A DNA stretch of 64,000 nucleotides, taken from NCBI GenBank assembly GCA_039583875.1, contig CM077165.1, positions 69,738,757-69,802,756 of the forward strand. The letters are read 5' to 3'. A model generated the notes under the pieces. The model was not told the DNA's origin. It did no database searches and saw nothing but the letters and a program-made list of their open reading frames with translations. Position numbers and translations under genes: made by a program. Source of the DNA: Platanthera guangdongensis (taxonomy: Eukaryota; Streptophyta; Magnoliopsida; Asparagales; Orchidaceae). This document shows positions 44,620 to 55,768 of this stretch, in pieces (within the stretch, counting starts at the first letter, position 1; each line of letters begins with the position of its first letter).

Positions 44620-45098
44620 TGTTGAAATTTGTGAAGTGAAAGTGGGTGATGGAGCAGGCCGGGTGGTCTGAGCGGTCTGAGTCTGCGGCCTGGGCGGACT
44701 GATGGTTGCAGCCCGGGTGATGGCCTGGTTGGATGGTGGCTTGGAATTTCTTGTGGAGCGGCCTGTGTGGCCTATGTTTCCGGCCTGGGCGGAATGGTGT
44801 GTGGTCTGGATGGTCTATCGCCAAGGAAGTATTAGCGGCTTGGGCATTTAGTGGAGCGGCCTGAGCGAATTGTATATGCTGGTCTGTTGGCAGTGCTCAG
44901 CTTGGTCTGCGACCTTGCAGTTAGCCAGCTCTTATGGTAACCAGGTGGATTGGAAGTTGTATATGCGGAGTTGCAGCGGACTATGTTTGGAGATCGGCAT
45001 TGGCCCTTGCCGAGCTCTCCGGTGATACAGTGGGTGTTGGCCTCATTATTTGTGGCGGAATGTCCTGCTGATTGGCAGTCTGGGTCTTTTGTGTCTAC
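44620..45098 (+). repeat. 3' LTR of K, interrupted
   Basis: Aligns with 38855-39317 and stops at GTGTCTAC, where the TGATAT terminus of L begins. The remainder should lie on the far side of L, beyond the window. Confidence 0.85.
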
Positions 45099-46798
45099 TG
45101 ATATATATTTTTGGAGAAGGGGTTATACGTGGAGAAGACAAAGTTAAGGAAGGAGAAGGTGAATGTGTCATTGTGAGACGTTCTCCGATTCTATATTCGA
45201 TGAAGGCAAGTGTACCTTATTGCATATAGTATATGATATTAAGTTTCATATCAAGGTCGTATTACCCGGGGCGATTTGAGTACTTCTACTTCAAGGAGTT
45301 ACTATTATCTTATCAAATAAAAGTTGTTTTGGGGTTGCTTACTAAATTAGAGAAGTGAGCATGTTTTACTTTAGAGAAAATCTAAATGATAATTAAGTGA
45401 AAGTACTCGATCGAGAATCACATCGGCTTAAGTTGATCAAAACATGCAATAATAAACTTTTGAAATTAATAAGGCAAGAGACCTTGACCACGGAGGTTCT
45501 TAAAGCAAGAACATGCTTCTCTCGAAGTCATGCCCATCTGAGTTTAGGAAGGTCTGACCGAACTCTCGTCCGAAACGTAGGCCTAAAACCCGCCTTATGT
45601 TGTGAACCCCGTTATTGGATTCCACTCCAATCCAGGAGATTTAACGTCCACCTCTCTCGAGCGGTGCATGCAACTCTCTTCACTTTTGAGTGCTCACTTC
45701 AAACTATCATCCTCTCGGCTAGCCAAGAATGAAATCTAATGATGGAAAATATATATCGATAATATATCTCCAAGCAAAGGTAAATCAAGAGTAAATTAAG
45801 TTATAAGCCTTACAAAGAAAAAGAAAACTAGAGCATCATAACTTAATCAACTCGAACCTCAGATCATCAAGATCGAATACAAGGAGGATTAGTTACTCAT
45901 GGTGAAATGGGGAAAGAGAGATGAATAGAAATGCGTTGAGAAAGCGAGGAAAATGGCAAACTTTTTATTAACACAGAAAGAAAACTACAACTTGAAAATG
46001 AAAGATTACAGGTGCGGGAAATGAAAATCTATGCGAATATTGCCCTTAACTACTAAGCAGTTACAACAACTACTACAAAATAAGAGTAACTAAGCTAGAT
46101 TACAAAGCTCGAAATGAGGAGGGAGAGTAGAAACATGGAAAATTACAAGAAATTCAAGTAAACTGAGGGGAAGAACCTCCCCTCTCACTCCAAAACTGCA
46201 TGTTGAACCCTAGGATAAGGGATCAATTTATAGAATTTTTCGGGCTGGGTCACGCCCCACTGACACGCCCGGGTCGGGCATGTACCTTGGGCGTGACACA
46301 TTCAGTATGACTTTTTGGGCTGAAATTGAATGCTGGAGGTGACGGGCGTCGTAGTTGAGTTACACGCCCATATGTCACGCCCTACCAGGGCGTGTCCGTG
46401 GGGCGTGACATATTCGGCGTGATAGTGGATCAGGAAAAACTAGTGCGCTGCAGCGATTTCTCGGGACCTGTGGACACGCTTCTGGAACATGCCCGTGTCG
46501 GGCTTGACATGGGCGTGTTAGAGGGCGTGTTCATTGAGTTTCCAAGAAATGCATTTTTGGACCTGTTGCTTCATTCCTCTGGGCTACACGCCCTAGGAAC
46601 ACGCCCTGGTAGGGCGTGACCTTGGGGCGTGTCACAGCAAAATTATGCTGAAAGCCGTGCAAACCTGCAAAAAGTAGAAAACGCATTAGTGACAATAATA
46701 TTTACAAAAGGGAGTCAATATAAGAACTTGCAAGACATGATTTGTGCTCTAAAAACCTGAAAGTACACTAATAAATTTAACTGCAAAAAGTACTATCA
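45099..46798 (-). repeat. 3' LTR of L (1700 bp)
   Basis: On the minus strand it begins TGATAGTACTTTTTGC right after the polypurine tract and ends ATATATATCA at 45099. It has a cluster of GGGCGTGACA and ACGCCC words (46240-46640) and a GGCAAGTGTACC segment (45206-45217) seen in other Athila-like repeats. Confidence 0.72.
46240..46640. repeat. GGCGTGAC/ACGCCC cluster in the L LTR
   Basis: More than ten short words of the GGGCGTGACA or ACACGCCC type, in both orientations. They resemble the CACGGGCGTGTC words in the J and E LTRs. Confidence 0.8.
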
Positions 46799-46815
46799 AA
46801 TTCCCCCAAGCCTAA
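46799..46815 (-). other. Polypurine tract of L
   Basis: Minus-strand AAGCTTAGGCTTGGGGGAATT, preceded by CTTGGGGACAAGC. This pair of motifs marks the 3' end of Athila-like elements. Confidence 0.78.
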
Positions 46816-48620
46816 GCTTTGCTTGTCCCCAAGCAAAGATATAAAAACTAGCTAATCATAAACAGTGACTAATTCAAAAAAAATTTAATCATGCTTACAC
46901 AAGTACTATGCGAAATTCCAAGTAGGGAGAATGTGAAACGTAAACCTAAAATAGTTACTCGGCCATGGTTTAACAAATTATAAGCTTCACTAACGAAAAT
47001 AAATCATCCAAAATTTAAAAAAGATCTTTTAAATAAATTTAAGTAATACAACAAAATGAAAAAGAGCATTGAGTTGTTACTAGATTCAAGGGGCACATTA
47101 TAACTATATCAATCAAATAACAAAAATCTAAACTTAAATCCAAGACTATACTATTTTACTTTTCTTCTTTACTTAGCTAATAAATAAAAATCAAAAGCAT
47201 GAATCAAAAGAACTTATTAGGACCGAAACGTTTGGTTTAGGCATATAATTAGAAATGGAAATCAAAGATAAACATGAAGGCTTAAAATCACACTAAACCA
47301 AAAAAAAATTCATCATAAATAAACTATTTTTTTATCTTTTTTTCTTTTGTTCTTTTTTTTTTCTTTTGCTTCTTCTTTTTTACAAAATTACGTCCAAAAA
47401 TAATTTTCTTTTTAATTTGAAATTGGCCAATACATCTTTTGAGCATATTTTTCAAAAAGTTCTCCAAAAACAAATTACAAAGATAACGCTATCATGAAAA
47501 TTTAGTTTTGATGAAACTCAAAAATGCTACTGTGATTAGATAGGTTGGAATATTTAAGCTTTGGTGAAAATGAAATGATAAGTGAAGCTAATCAATTGAG
47601 TAAGAAAAAAGGCTCAAAACTGGCTTACTAGGTGTAAAAAAAATTTCGTTTGGCAAGAAGGATCAAACGAAAACAAAGACGGCCTAAATCATTTTCAAGC
47701 TTCTAAATTTATTTTAAAGCATTAGTTTTGAAAAATTTCAAAAAACAAGTCCTAGATAATAAAAGAAGACTAATGAAATTATCTTGGAAATAGAAATAAT
47801 ATGCGCATTGGATTGTTCACATCTACTACGCCAATCTAAAGTTGATATTACAAAAATTATCCAAAAATGAAAAGGAAAATAGTGGATGAAAGATTTTCGA
47901 GAAAATAAAGAAAATAAAAATGAAAATCATAATAAAAATGCGAGTTTTAGAAAAACATTACACTTTAACATGCTACCGTGAATTAGAAACACAGCAATGC
48001 CAACATTTTACTTGTGAAACATAATTAAAAAAATGATTAGAGAGATTATAATTGGCTAAGTTGTTTATATGAAATTTTGAGAAAAACAAAACAAAAGCAG
48101 GGGGTACTAGTGAAATATCAAAAAAATTATTTTGAAATATGCTTTTTGTTTTCTTTTGATTTTTAACGGAGTCAACATGAAACAAAAATAAAGACAATAG
48201 AAGGAAGAAATCCTCCCCCAAGCTTAAAATAGACATTGTCCTCAATGAAGAAAGAAGGGGGTATGAGAGAGAGAGAAATTAAAACAGAAATAAAGTACAG
48301 GATTTTAAAAACAGGTACTTCCCCGGATTTATGCGCCGCGAATGTTGATTGATGTCACTCCCCCATGCTTGCGCTCATGTCGTCTTCGAACTTTGTGATG
48401 GATTTAGCAGTATTGGCGGCGGTGATTGCAGAATCTTCAACTGGTGGAGCCGTCCGGGGCAAAAAGTGTGAAATAAAGAAAACAGAAAAATGATTTAGGT
48501 TGCCTCCCAAGAGCGCCCTTTGTTTATAAAGGTCATTTGAGCCCGACCAAAAGAATATTGTCGAACAATAAGAAGTCTTAAATTATTATTATTACAATCC
48601 AAATGAAGGAGAAAAGAAAA
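46816..48620 (-). other. Non-coding 3' region of L
   Basis: A/T-rich and without a convincing frame. On the minus strand TTGAGGACAATGTCTA followed by TTTAAGCTTGGGGG (48214-48248) is the conserved Athila/Tat motif found after pol. Any former envelope-like gene of Athila is not recognisable. Confidence 0.6.
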
Positions 48621-48623
48621 TGT

Positions 48624-49775
48624 TCATGAGTTCAATAACATTAATTGTTCCGTCGCAGTAGGAAGTAAATCATTAGGCAAATAGAGTTTTAATCGCTGAC
48701 CATTTACCTTGAATTCGCCCTTATCCGGGTGCAAAATGAGAACCGTCCCATACGGCCAAGCCACTTTAACAATAAAGGGGCCGGACCATCGCAATTTTAA
48801 TTTTCCTGGAAAGAGGCGAAGCCGAGAGTTATAAAGAAGGACGAGATCGCCCGGCGAAAAATATTTAGGAAATTTAATATTTTTGTCATGGTACAACTTT
48901 GTTCGCTCTTTATGAAGACGATTACGCTCGTAAACGTTCGCCCGCCATTCGTCGAGTTCATTGAGCTGAAATTTACGGTGTTCGGTGGTTAGGGTGGGAT
49001 CTAGATTTAATGTTTTGAGGGCCCAAAACGCACGGTGCTCTAACTCAACTGGAAGGTGGCAAGCCTTACCATAAACCAATCGATACAGCGTGCAGCCAAT
49101 GGCTGTCTTATATGTCGTTCGATAGGCCCATAGGGCATCATATAGTTTTAGTGCCCAATACTTCCTGTTTAAAGATACAGTTTTCTCTAAAATACATTTC
49201 AAATCTCAATTAACAACCTTGACTTGACCGCTCGTCTGGGGGTGATAGGCGGTGGAAAGTTTGTGCGTTACTCCATATTTTGCCAAAATTTTGGCAATCT
49301 GGCTATTGCAGAAATGGGTTCCCCTATTACTAATTATAGCGCGCGGCGTGCCAAATCGAGAGAATAATTTTTTTAGAAATTTTACAACGACTCGTTCATC
49401 GTTGGTGGGGAGAGCTTGCACTTCCGTCCACCTGGATACATAGTCGACAGCTACGAGAATGTATTTATTTAGATAAGAGCGAGGGAGGCGGCCAATGAAG
49501 TCGATGCCCCAAAGGTCGAAGATCTCACATTCGAGGAAAATATTTTGAGGCATCTCGTCCCGCCGTGAGATATTGCCTGCTCGATGGCAACTATCGCAAG
49601 TACTCAGTAGGGTGTGAGCATCCTTGAATAGCGTGGGCCAATAGAAACGCGCCTCCAGCACCTTTCTTGTGGTGCGGTTCGCTTGATAATGACCACCTGT
49701 TGGTCCTTCGTGGCAATGCCTCAATATTTGCACTCCTTCCTCTCTTGAAACGCAACGCCGCACTACCTGATCCAC
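48624..49775 (-). pseudogene. Integrase of L
   Basis: The zinc region (H-C-H-E-G-P-T-G-G-H-Y and C-D-S-C) spans about 49610-49720. The catalytic core has G-I-D-F-I-G-R-L-P with its Asp. The second Asp is replaced: I-I-S-N-R-G-T-H-F (Asn at about 49326). The catalytic Glu is replaced too: G-Q-V-K-V-V-N (Lys at about 49218). A TAA at 49206 and a small discontinuity follow, then the C-terminal part [20 protein letters not shown] and W-S-G-P-F-I-V. With two of three catalytic acids lost, it cannot be active. Confidence 0.9.
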
Positions 49776-49816
49776 ACAGACTCTAAATAAGAAAGGGTCT
49801 TCCCAAAAGTAATTCT

Positions 49817-50335
49817 TTAAATCAGAAAAGAATTTCTTCTTTTTCTGCTTGAGAATTCCTTTGGCAAGACCCGAGCCACTAAATAATATGCAAAGTCGGC
49901 GAACCAGGGCACGGGATAATCTTTTGAATTTTCGAGAGCGAAGAGGCGCTCTTTAGGGAATTTATCGTTAATGTCGGCTTCCACTAATATTTCGCTGACA
50001 GGGTTTTCTAAACGCGATAAATGGTCGGCCGCCAAATTTTCGGCCCCTCTTTTGTCCCGTATCTCTAAATCAAACACCTGCAAGAGGAGGATCCATCGCA
50101 AAAGGCGGGGCTTTGTGTCTGCTTTGCTAAATAAAAAATGAAGGGCTGAGTAATCCGTAAAGACGATTACTTTGGAGAGGGTGATATAAGACCTAAACTT
50201 ATCGAAGGCAAAAATAATTGCTATGAGCTCTTTCTTGGTGGTGGTGTAGTTGGCCTGTGCAGACGTGAGTGTCTTGCTTGCATAATAAATCGTGTGGAAG
50301 AATTTATCCACCCGCTGGCCTAAGACCGCGCCCAC
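49817..50335 (-). pseudogene. RNase H of L
   Basis: Begins G-A-V-L-G-Q-R and continues I-Y-Y-A-S-K-T-L, N-Y-T-T-T-K-K-E-L-I-A, F-T-D-Y-S-A-L and A-A-D-H-L-S-R-L-E-N-P, the RNase H and connection motifs of Athila pol. The F-T-D-Y-S stretch corresponds to the F-T-D-H-x motif. A frame change near 49817 separates it from the integrase. Confidence 0.88.
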
Positions 50336-51543
50336 CGCAGTACCACTAGCATCTCACATGATTTCGAAAGGGAGCGACCAATCTGGAGCAACTAGAATTG
50401 GAGAGTTTACTAATTTTTCTTTTATTAAATTGAAAGCAAGAAGACAATCGTTGTTAAAAATGAAAGGTGACTATTTCTTGAGAAGATTGGTTATCAGCTT
50501 CGTTATTTTGGAAAAATTTTGGATAAAACGCCGATAAAATCCCGCGTTCCCAAGAAAACTACGAATGGATTTAATATTTGTTGGAGGGGGAGCTTTTCAA
50601 TAATTTCGATCTTGGCCCGGTCGACCTCGATCCCCTTGCCTGAAATCTTATGGCCGAGGACCAATCTCTCCCAGACCATAAAATGGCATTTCTCCCAATT
50701 GAGGGCTAAGTTAGTTTCCTCACAACGAATCAACACACGCTCGAGATTTTTTAAACAATTCGCAAAAGAACTACTAAACACCGAGAAGTCGTCCATGAAA
50801 ACCTCCATCACTTCTTCTACCAATTCGTCAAATATCGCAAGCATACATCGCTGAAATGTAGTCGGCGCGTTACACAAACCAAATGGCATTCGTCTGTAAG
50901 CGAAGGTGCCAAAGGGATAGGTAAAGGTAGTCTTCTCTTGGTCTTCAGGTGAAATAGGGATTTGAAAGTACCCCGAGAGACCGTCGAGAATGCAGTAGAA
51001 GGAGCGACCGAAAAGTCGTTCTAAAATTTGGCCGAAAAAGGGGTGCAGGAAGTGGTTTTTTCGGGTGGCATCATTGAGTTATCGGTAATCAATGCACATC
51101 CGCCAACCCGTAATAGTACGGGTTGGAATTAATTCATTATTTTCGTTGGCCACTACCGTGACTCCGCCTTTCTTTGGCACGACCTGTACTGGGCTTACTC
51201 AAGTACTATCGGAGATGGGATAGATAATTCCTGCATCTAGAAGTTTAATAACCTCAGCCTTCATGACGTCCTTCATGATTGGATTTAAACATTGCTGGGG
51301 CTGGATAGTACTACAAAAATTATTATCTAAGAAAATCTTCTGTGTGTAGAATGATGGGTTAATCCCCTTAATATCGGATAACTGCCACGCAATTGCATGG
51401 CGGTGATTTTGCAAAACTAGAGTCAACTCTGAAATTTCTGAGTTGCTCAGATCCGAGGAGATAATAACCAGTAGCTTAGAGTCATTTTCGAGGAAAAGAT
51501 ACTGCAGATGAGGGTGGAGTTTCTCAAACTCTAATATAGGTGG
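50336..51543 (-). pseudogene. Reverse transcriptase of L
   Basis: Read from 51543: L-E-F-E-K-L-H-P-H-L-Q-Y, L-L-D-A-G-I-I-Y-P-I-S-D-S, a TGA at 51199-51201 in place of the Trp of W-V-S-P-V-Q, V-V-P-K-K-G-G, W-R-M-C-I-D-Y-R, another stop, then P-F-G-T-F-A-Y-R-R-M-P-F-G-L-C-N-A-P and the intact catalytic box F-M-D-D-F (about 50790). The end (50340-50500) is out of frame. The upstream codons E-E-P-P-I continue at 60126-60140, past element C. Confidence 0.88.
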
Positions 51544-53180
51544 TGAAAGTCCACCTAGTGTCAGCTATGTGCACCTATGGGGGGGGGGGAATAGGTGACG
51601 TGTGGTTCTTTTGCGGAATTTACGGATGTACCTGCACAATAAAAACAACAAGCATAGCACACAGAATACACAGCAAATTTATAGTGGTTCCCCGACTTGG
51701 GTACATCCACTTTCCCCCTTCGACCTATCTCCCCAACAAGGGACGACTCGGTCACTTCTCCAACGGGATTGAAATCCAATCCCTTCACTAACGGAAGGAG
51801 CCCTTCCACACGTGAGAGTCAACACTCCCACAAAACGGGTTGCACCCAACCCTTACAACACGGAACAAAAGTTCCTTTACAACAAAAGTAAATATGGAAT
51901 GTATATGAGATACAAACTTCTTTCGGAGACTACGGTGTTCCTCTTCGTTCGACGACGTGTTCTTGAAGTCGATGAAGAGTCTACAACCTCGGTCTCTCTT
52001 GGAGAAGATCTCCCCGGAACCGGTGGCGGCACACGAGCGGCGGCTAGCTTCGGGATCGGCGGCTACGATGAAGAGTGGCTGCAGAACTTGGAGATCTAAA
52101 CTTCGTAGCGAAGCAAGCTAGGTCTACCAACGGTCACTCTAGGATCAGTCGTCTCGATTGATTCGGACGGAGGAGTTTTTCCCGGTCAACAAATCGAGAG
52201 ACAAGAGATCTCCGGATAGACGCGTGAGACTCAAGCTTTGCTAAGCTTCTGTCACCGGAGATCGGGAAGAAGATCGATCAGCGGTGGCGACGACTTGACG
52301 CGAGCGGCGGCGGCGGAGCGGAGTGATTTCGCGAATTTAGGGTTATGTCGCTGCTCGGTTTTCTTTCTCTCTTCACCGTCGATTTACTGTTCAAAATACC
52401 CATGTATTTATACCCTGTAGATACAGCACATGTGACCGTTGTGGGACCCACAAAAGAAATCCCCAAAATCCGGTTCAAACAAGTCCAGAAGCAGAATCCG
52501 GTCCAGCAGCATTCTGAGAAAAAGCCAAGTCAAAATCGGCGAGAATCGCAGACGATTCTCGACGAATCGGCGAGAATCACCAAGTGATTCTCGACGATTC
52601 GTCGAGAATCGTTTGTGATTCTCGTCGAATCACTTGTCGATTCTCAACGAATTTTACTTTATACATGGGCTGCTTGACCACTGGTTCGGCGGGAATCACA
52701 AGTGATTCTCGCCGAATCTTACTTGGCACTATTTTGAGATGGCCAAAAGGAGTCGGCGAGAATCACTGATGATTCTCGTCGATTCGGCGAGAATCACTAG
52801 TGATTCTCGCCGATTCGGCGAGAATCACTTGGTGATTCTCGTCGAATTTGCCTTGGACGATTTTTCATCTTACACCTAGGAGCTGCTCTTTGATCCTCCA
52901 TGCTCCTTGTCTTCTCTTGCATATGAACGACCCTGTACTTGAAAGTAAGTGCACTCCAATAGAGAGAGTACACATAGGCAAACACACTGATCTGCTCAAC
53001 GAGGGATTACGTCGTGCAGACCCGTGTATATTGACCTACTGCACCCTGACATTGGTGTGCACTTAGCGTGGAGAAACTGCAAGTACAACTTGAAAAAGTT
53101 TATCAAATACATTGTGAATTCATCTTAGCTTGACAGGGGGCTTCCTCAAATCCAGGTAATCGTGGATACAATACCCAACA
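51544..53180 (-). repeat. 3' LTR of C (1637 bp)
   Basis: Plus-strand TGAAAGTCC to CCCAACA. It contains the promoter block with TATAAA (minus, 51683-51678) and a palindrome array (52536-52850). Confidence 0.94.
52536..52850. repeat. GATTCTCGACGA palindrome array in the C 3' LTR
   Basis: Repeated GATTCTCG(A/C)CGAATC and CGGCGAGAATCAC words. Examples are GAATCACTAGTGATTC, a perfect 16-bp palindrome, and an 11-bp-arm palindrome at 52596-52618. The other LTR has the same array at 59481-59795. Confidence 0.9.
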
Positions 53181-53194
53181 ATCTCCCCCTATTT
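53181..53194 (-). other. Polypurine tract of C
   Basis: Minus-strand AAATAGGGGGAGAT directly precedes the LTR start TGTTGG. Confidence 0.9.
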
Positions 53195-53445
53195 GACGAA
53201 GCCAAAACCCTACTAGCTAAGATGAATAACACCTATCAAATAATAATTATAGCATTTAAAAATTAAATGTGCAACACAAGGGAATATATGCAATCAGACC
53301 AGGACTTGAGTCATTCACACATTCAAGAATATATATATATATATATATCAAGAGAAATATATTCACATATAATTCAGAATTGTTCATATGACAGTAATAA
53401 TCATTAAACGTTCTTAAGACACAGTGACCAGCTATAAAATAATGA

Positions 53446-55756
53446 CTATTTGTCCTTAGCTACGTCACCCTTCAGAGTTTGAGCCAAGTACTTTTTGCTT
53501 TGCCTTTCCATGTATTCCTTGGGCTTCGGGTAGTACCTAGGAGGAGCAACTTTGTCTGGATCCTTGTTATTTCTGAAGAAAATGTTGCGTTTTGCTTCAA
53601 ATGCTTTGTGCGTTTCCCATTCGTACTGGCTATATGCTTCATTTCGATTGATCTCTCCTCTTTCGTACAGCCGGAAGGTGTCTAAGATGATGTTCCTTGA
53701 GACTGGACTCCACCTTTCATTTCGTACATCCTCCTCATTCATTCGAATTCTCTTTGCAGCCTGTGTCTCCTTGGATGTCCCTTCCTGAACTTTCCTCTTT
53801 CCCCTGGCTTTAGCTAAAGCCTCCTGGTCAAACATACTCCTCAGCTTGGATTTGGAGATGGCCCTAGCATCAGCTTCATCAGTGAAAATTTCTGCAGCAC
53901 TTGTACTTACAGCCTCAGCAATATTTACTTCCTCAGCAGCCTTAGAAGTCTCAGGAACCTGAATACCGGCAGGTTGGTCAGGTAGGACGACGCCCAACGT
54001 GCCCAGTGCCTGTTGTAGCATCCACCAACAACTCTCATAGACGTATTTGCTTGATTGGGCAAAGTTTGCATCCATGCTTTCTTGGAGCTCGGCCAGCTTA
54101 GCTATATACTCCTTCTCCCCCTTTTTGGCTTCGTCAGCTATGCAATTGGCATATGAGTGCAAGGAGTCATCAATATGCTTAGTTGTCTTGCCGAATTCAG
54201 TGATTAGGGCCTGCTGATTTGCATTTAAAGTGACCATGTTACCATCAAATTTCTGAATATTGTTGGCTACAACGTGAGCGTTCTGATTGACAACAGCCAG
54301 AGTATCAGTATTCTTTTTCAAGCCGGCCATTAACAGTGTGACAGCTTCGCCGGCCGCGTTATACTTTTCTTCGAATTTCTTCTCCATTACGTCCAGCTTA
54401 TGGTTGATTGCCACCATATTCTTCAGCATGAGATCTTCAGAAGTCTTAATCTCTTGCAGCATTGTTTTCTGAGCTTTATCAAAAGAGGTTTTAAGCTCAT
54501 TCACGATGCCCTGAATTATATGTACAGTGTGAATAGCTAGGTCATCGCGTAATGGAATAGCTGGAGGCACTTCTTGGCCTTGCTCTTGCTCGTCAGCAGA
54601 CGCATCGGTGGAGCTGGATACCATCACAGTCTCTATCGGAGGAATGTTGGCGGCCTCTTGAGGTTTATCAAACTCCCCCTCCACTGGTGCAGACTTAGCA
54701 AATGGAGGTTCAACGGGATCCGGAGTCCCCAACACTTCATGGTCCTCATTCTCATCGTCCTCTCCGTCCTCATCCAAAAATTCATCCATTGCAGCAGCTT
54801 CTTCCACTTCTTGATCAGCAGTTTCCAGTGCTTCAGCTTCAGTTCTTTGAGTGTTTCTGTTCAAGCCCTCCTCATCCTCCAACTCAGGTTCACTTACTTC
54901 ATGAATTTCGGCCACCGCATCCTTGGCCACCTGGGCGATTTCAGATATTATATCCATATGAGTGGGTAGAGTCTCCCCCTCGATTCCTGCAGTCACAGTA
55001 TCAGGAATTTCACCGGGGGAGGCTGCTGGAGATACTTCCTCTTGCTCTTCCACAGTCGGCTGCCCGATGCGCCGCTCCCATCGATCAAACACAGTAGCAT
55101 CCATCTTTTTCAAGTAATGGAGAGGGACTCCTTTGCTCATGTCGAATTTGTCTCCGTTGAGCTGGTTGAGATATAGACTGATGATGCGGCCGAAGCTTGG
55201 AGTGCCCAGAGTGTCCTTGATCTTTTGGAACAGCAACTCTCCCTAGTTGAACCTCTTTCTGCAGACCACAGCTATGAGAATTTTGAACATATCTCCGGAG
55301 ATATGATCATGGGAGCCTGGCTTGCAGATGAGTACTTTTCCTATGATGTCAGATAGGAGCTTCCCTTCTTCATTCATCTCTTTTCTCTTAACTGATCGAG
55401 TGCCTCTTGGTAGACCGCAGAACAAGAGGGTTCTGGCTTTGTCCTCATCCTCCAGATAGTCCTCCTCCTCTGAACTAGAAAGCTGCAGGTAGCGAGTTAG
55501 CTTACTGGCAGACATCTTTACTTTTGTCCCAGCAACCTTGCTTTTGATGATGGAGTCTCTATCTCGGAGTCTTGCGGAAGAGAAGAACTCCAGCACCTCT
55601 TTATCTAGGACTTTGCAAGGGTGCTCCAATACGAAGGTTAGCCCGGCCTCTTCCAGCATGAGAATGATATTCCGGAACTCGTCCGAGGCATGAGAAAATC
55701 CAGTGCGAACCAGCTCGCAGCCAGAAATCAAGCCTGCAGTCGTCCTTGGAGCCATT
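53446..55756 (-). pseudogene. Third ORF of element C
   Basis: Accessory protein of about 770 codons, start ATG at 55756, broken by one TAG (55245-55243) in place of the Trp in N-W-G-E-L-L. N-terminal domain (about residues 1-210) shared with B: L-S-D-I-I-G-K-V-L-I-C-K, then F-K-I-L-I-A-V-V-C. An acidic disordered stretch follows (54500-55050), then a ~200-residue coiled coil (54050-54480), and a bipartite basic cluster K-R-K followed 12 residues later by K-R-I-R (about 53730-53800). The conserved end is R-W-S-P-V-S-R-N-I-I-L and P-R-Y-Y-P-K-P. I see no signal peptide or clear membrane span. It is the best preserved member here; its role is unknown. Confidence 0.82.
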
Positions 55757-55768
55757 GAGGATCTAGAA
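55757..55768 (-). promoter_or_regulatory. 3' splice-site-like signal before the C third ORF
   Basis: Minus-strand GGGCTTCTTTCTAG ends seven bases before ATGGCT, with a CTAAT branch-like word about 25 bases upstream. Sixteen bases spanning the ATG (TCCTCAATGGCTCCAAGG) are duplicated at 55829-55846. Splicing is inferred. Confidence 0.45.

Larger units (their letters stand above)
38855..45098 (+). mobile_element. Copia element K
   Basis: LTR (38855-40344), degenerate primer site, gag, protease, integrase, RT and RNase H in Copia order, polypurine tract (44608-44619), and a 3' LTR broken at 45098 by Athila-type element L. It inserted in the gag of H; the left flank is GGGGT. Pol carries many stops and three frameshifts. 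I do not see a third ORF. The lineage within Copia is not settled. Confidence 0.9.
45099..51543 (-). mobile_element. Athila-type gypsy element L (3' part)
   Basis: Read on the minus strand from 51543: RT, RNase H, integrase, a non-coding 3' region, polypurine tract and 3' LTR. The domain motifs match Athila-type Ty3/Gypsy elements. The pol frame continues on the other side of element C at 60126-60148, so L is split by C and then cut by D. Gag, protease and the 5' LTR are outside the window or lost. Confidence 0.85.

Noticed and set aside
45397..45732. 111-residue frame in the L LTR
   Set aside because: No homology to a known family and inside an LTR; probably chance.
47973..48245. 90-residue frame in the 3' region of L
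   Set aside because: A/T-rich, Phe/Ser-rich, no motif; its start overlaps the conserved non-coding motif of Athila elements.
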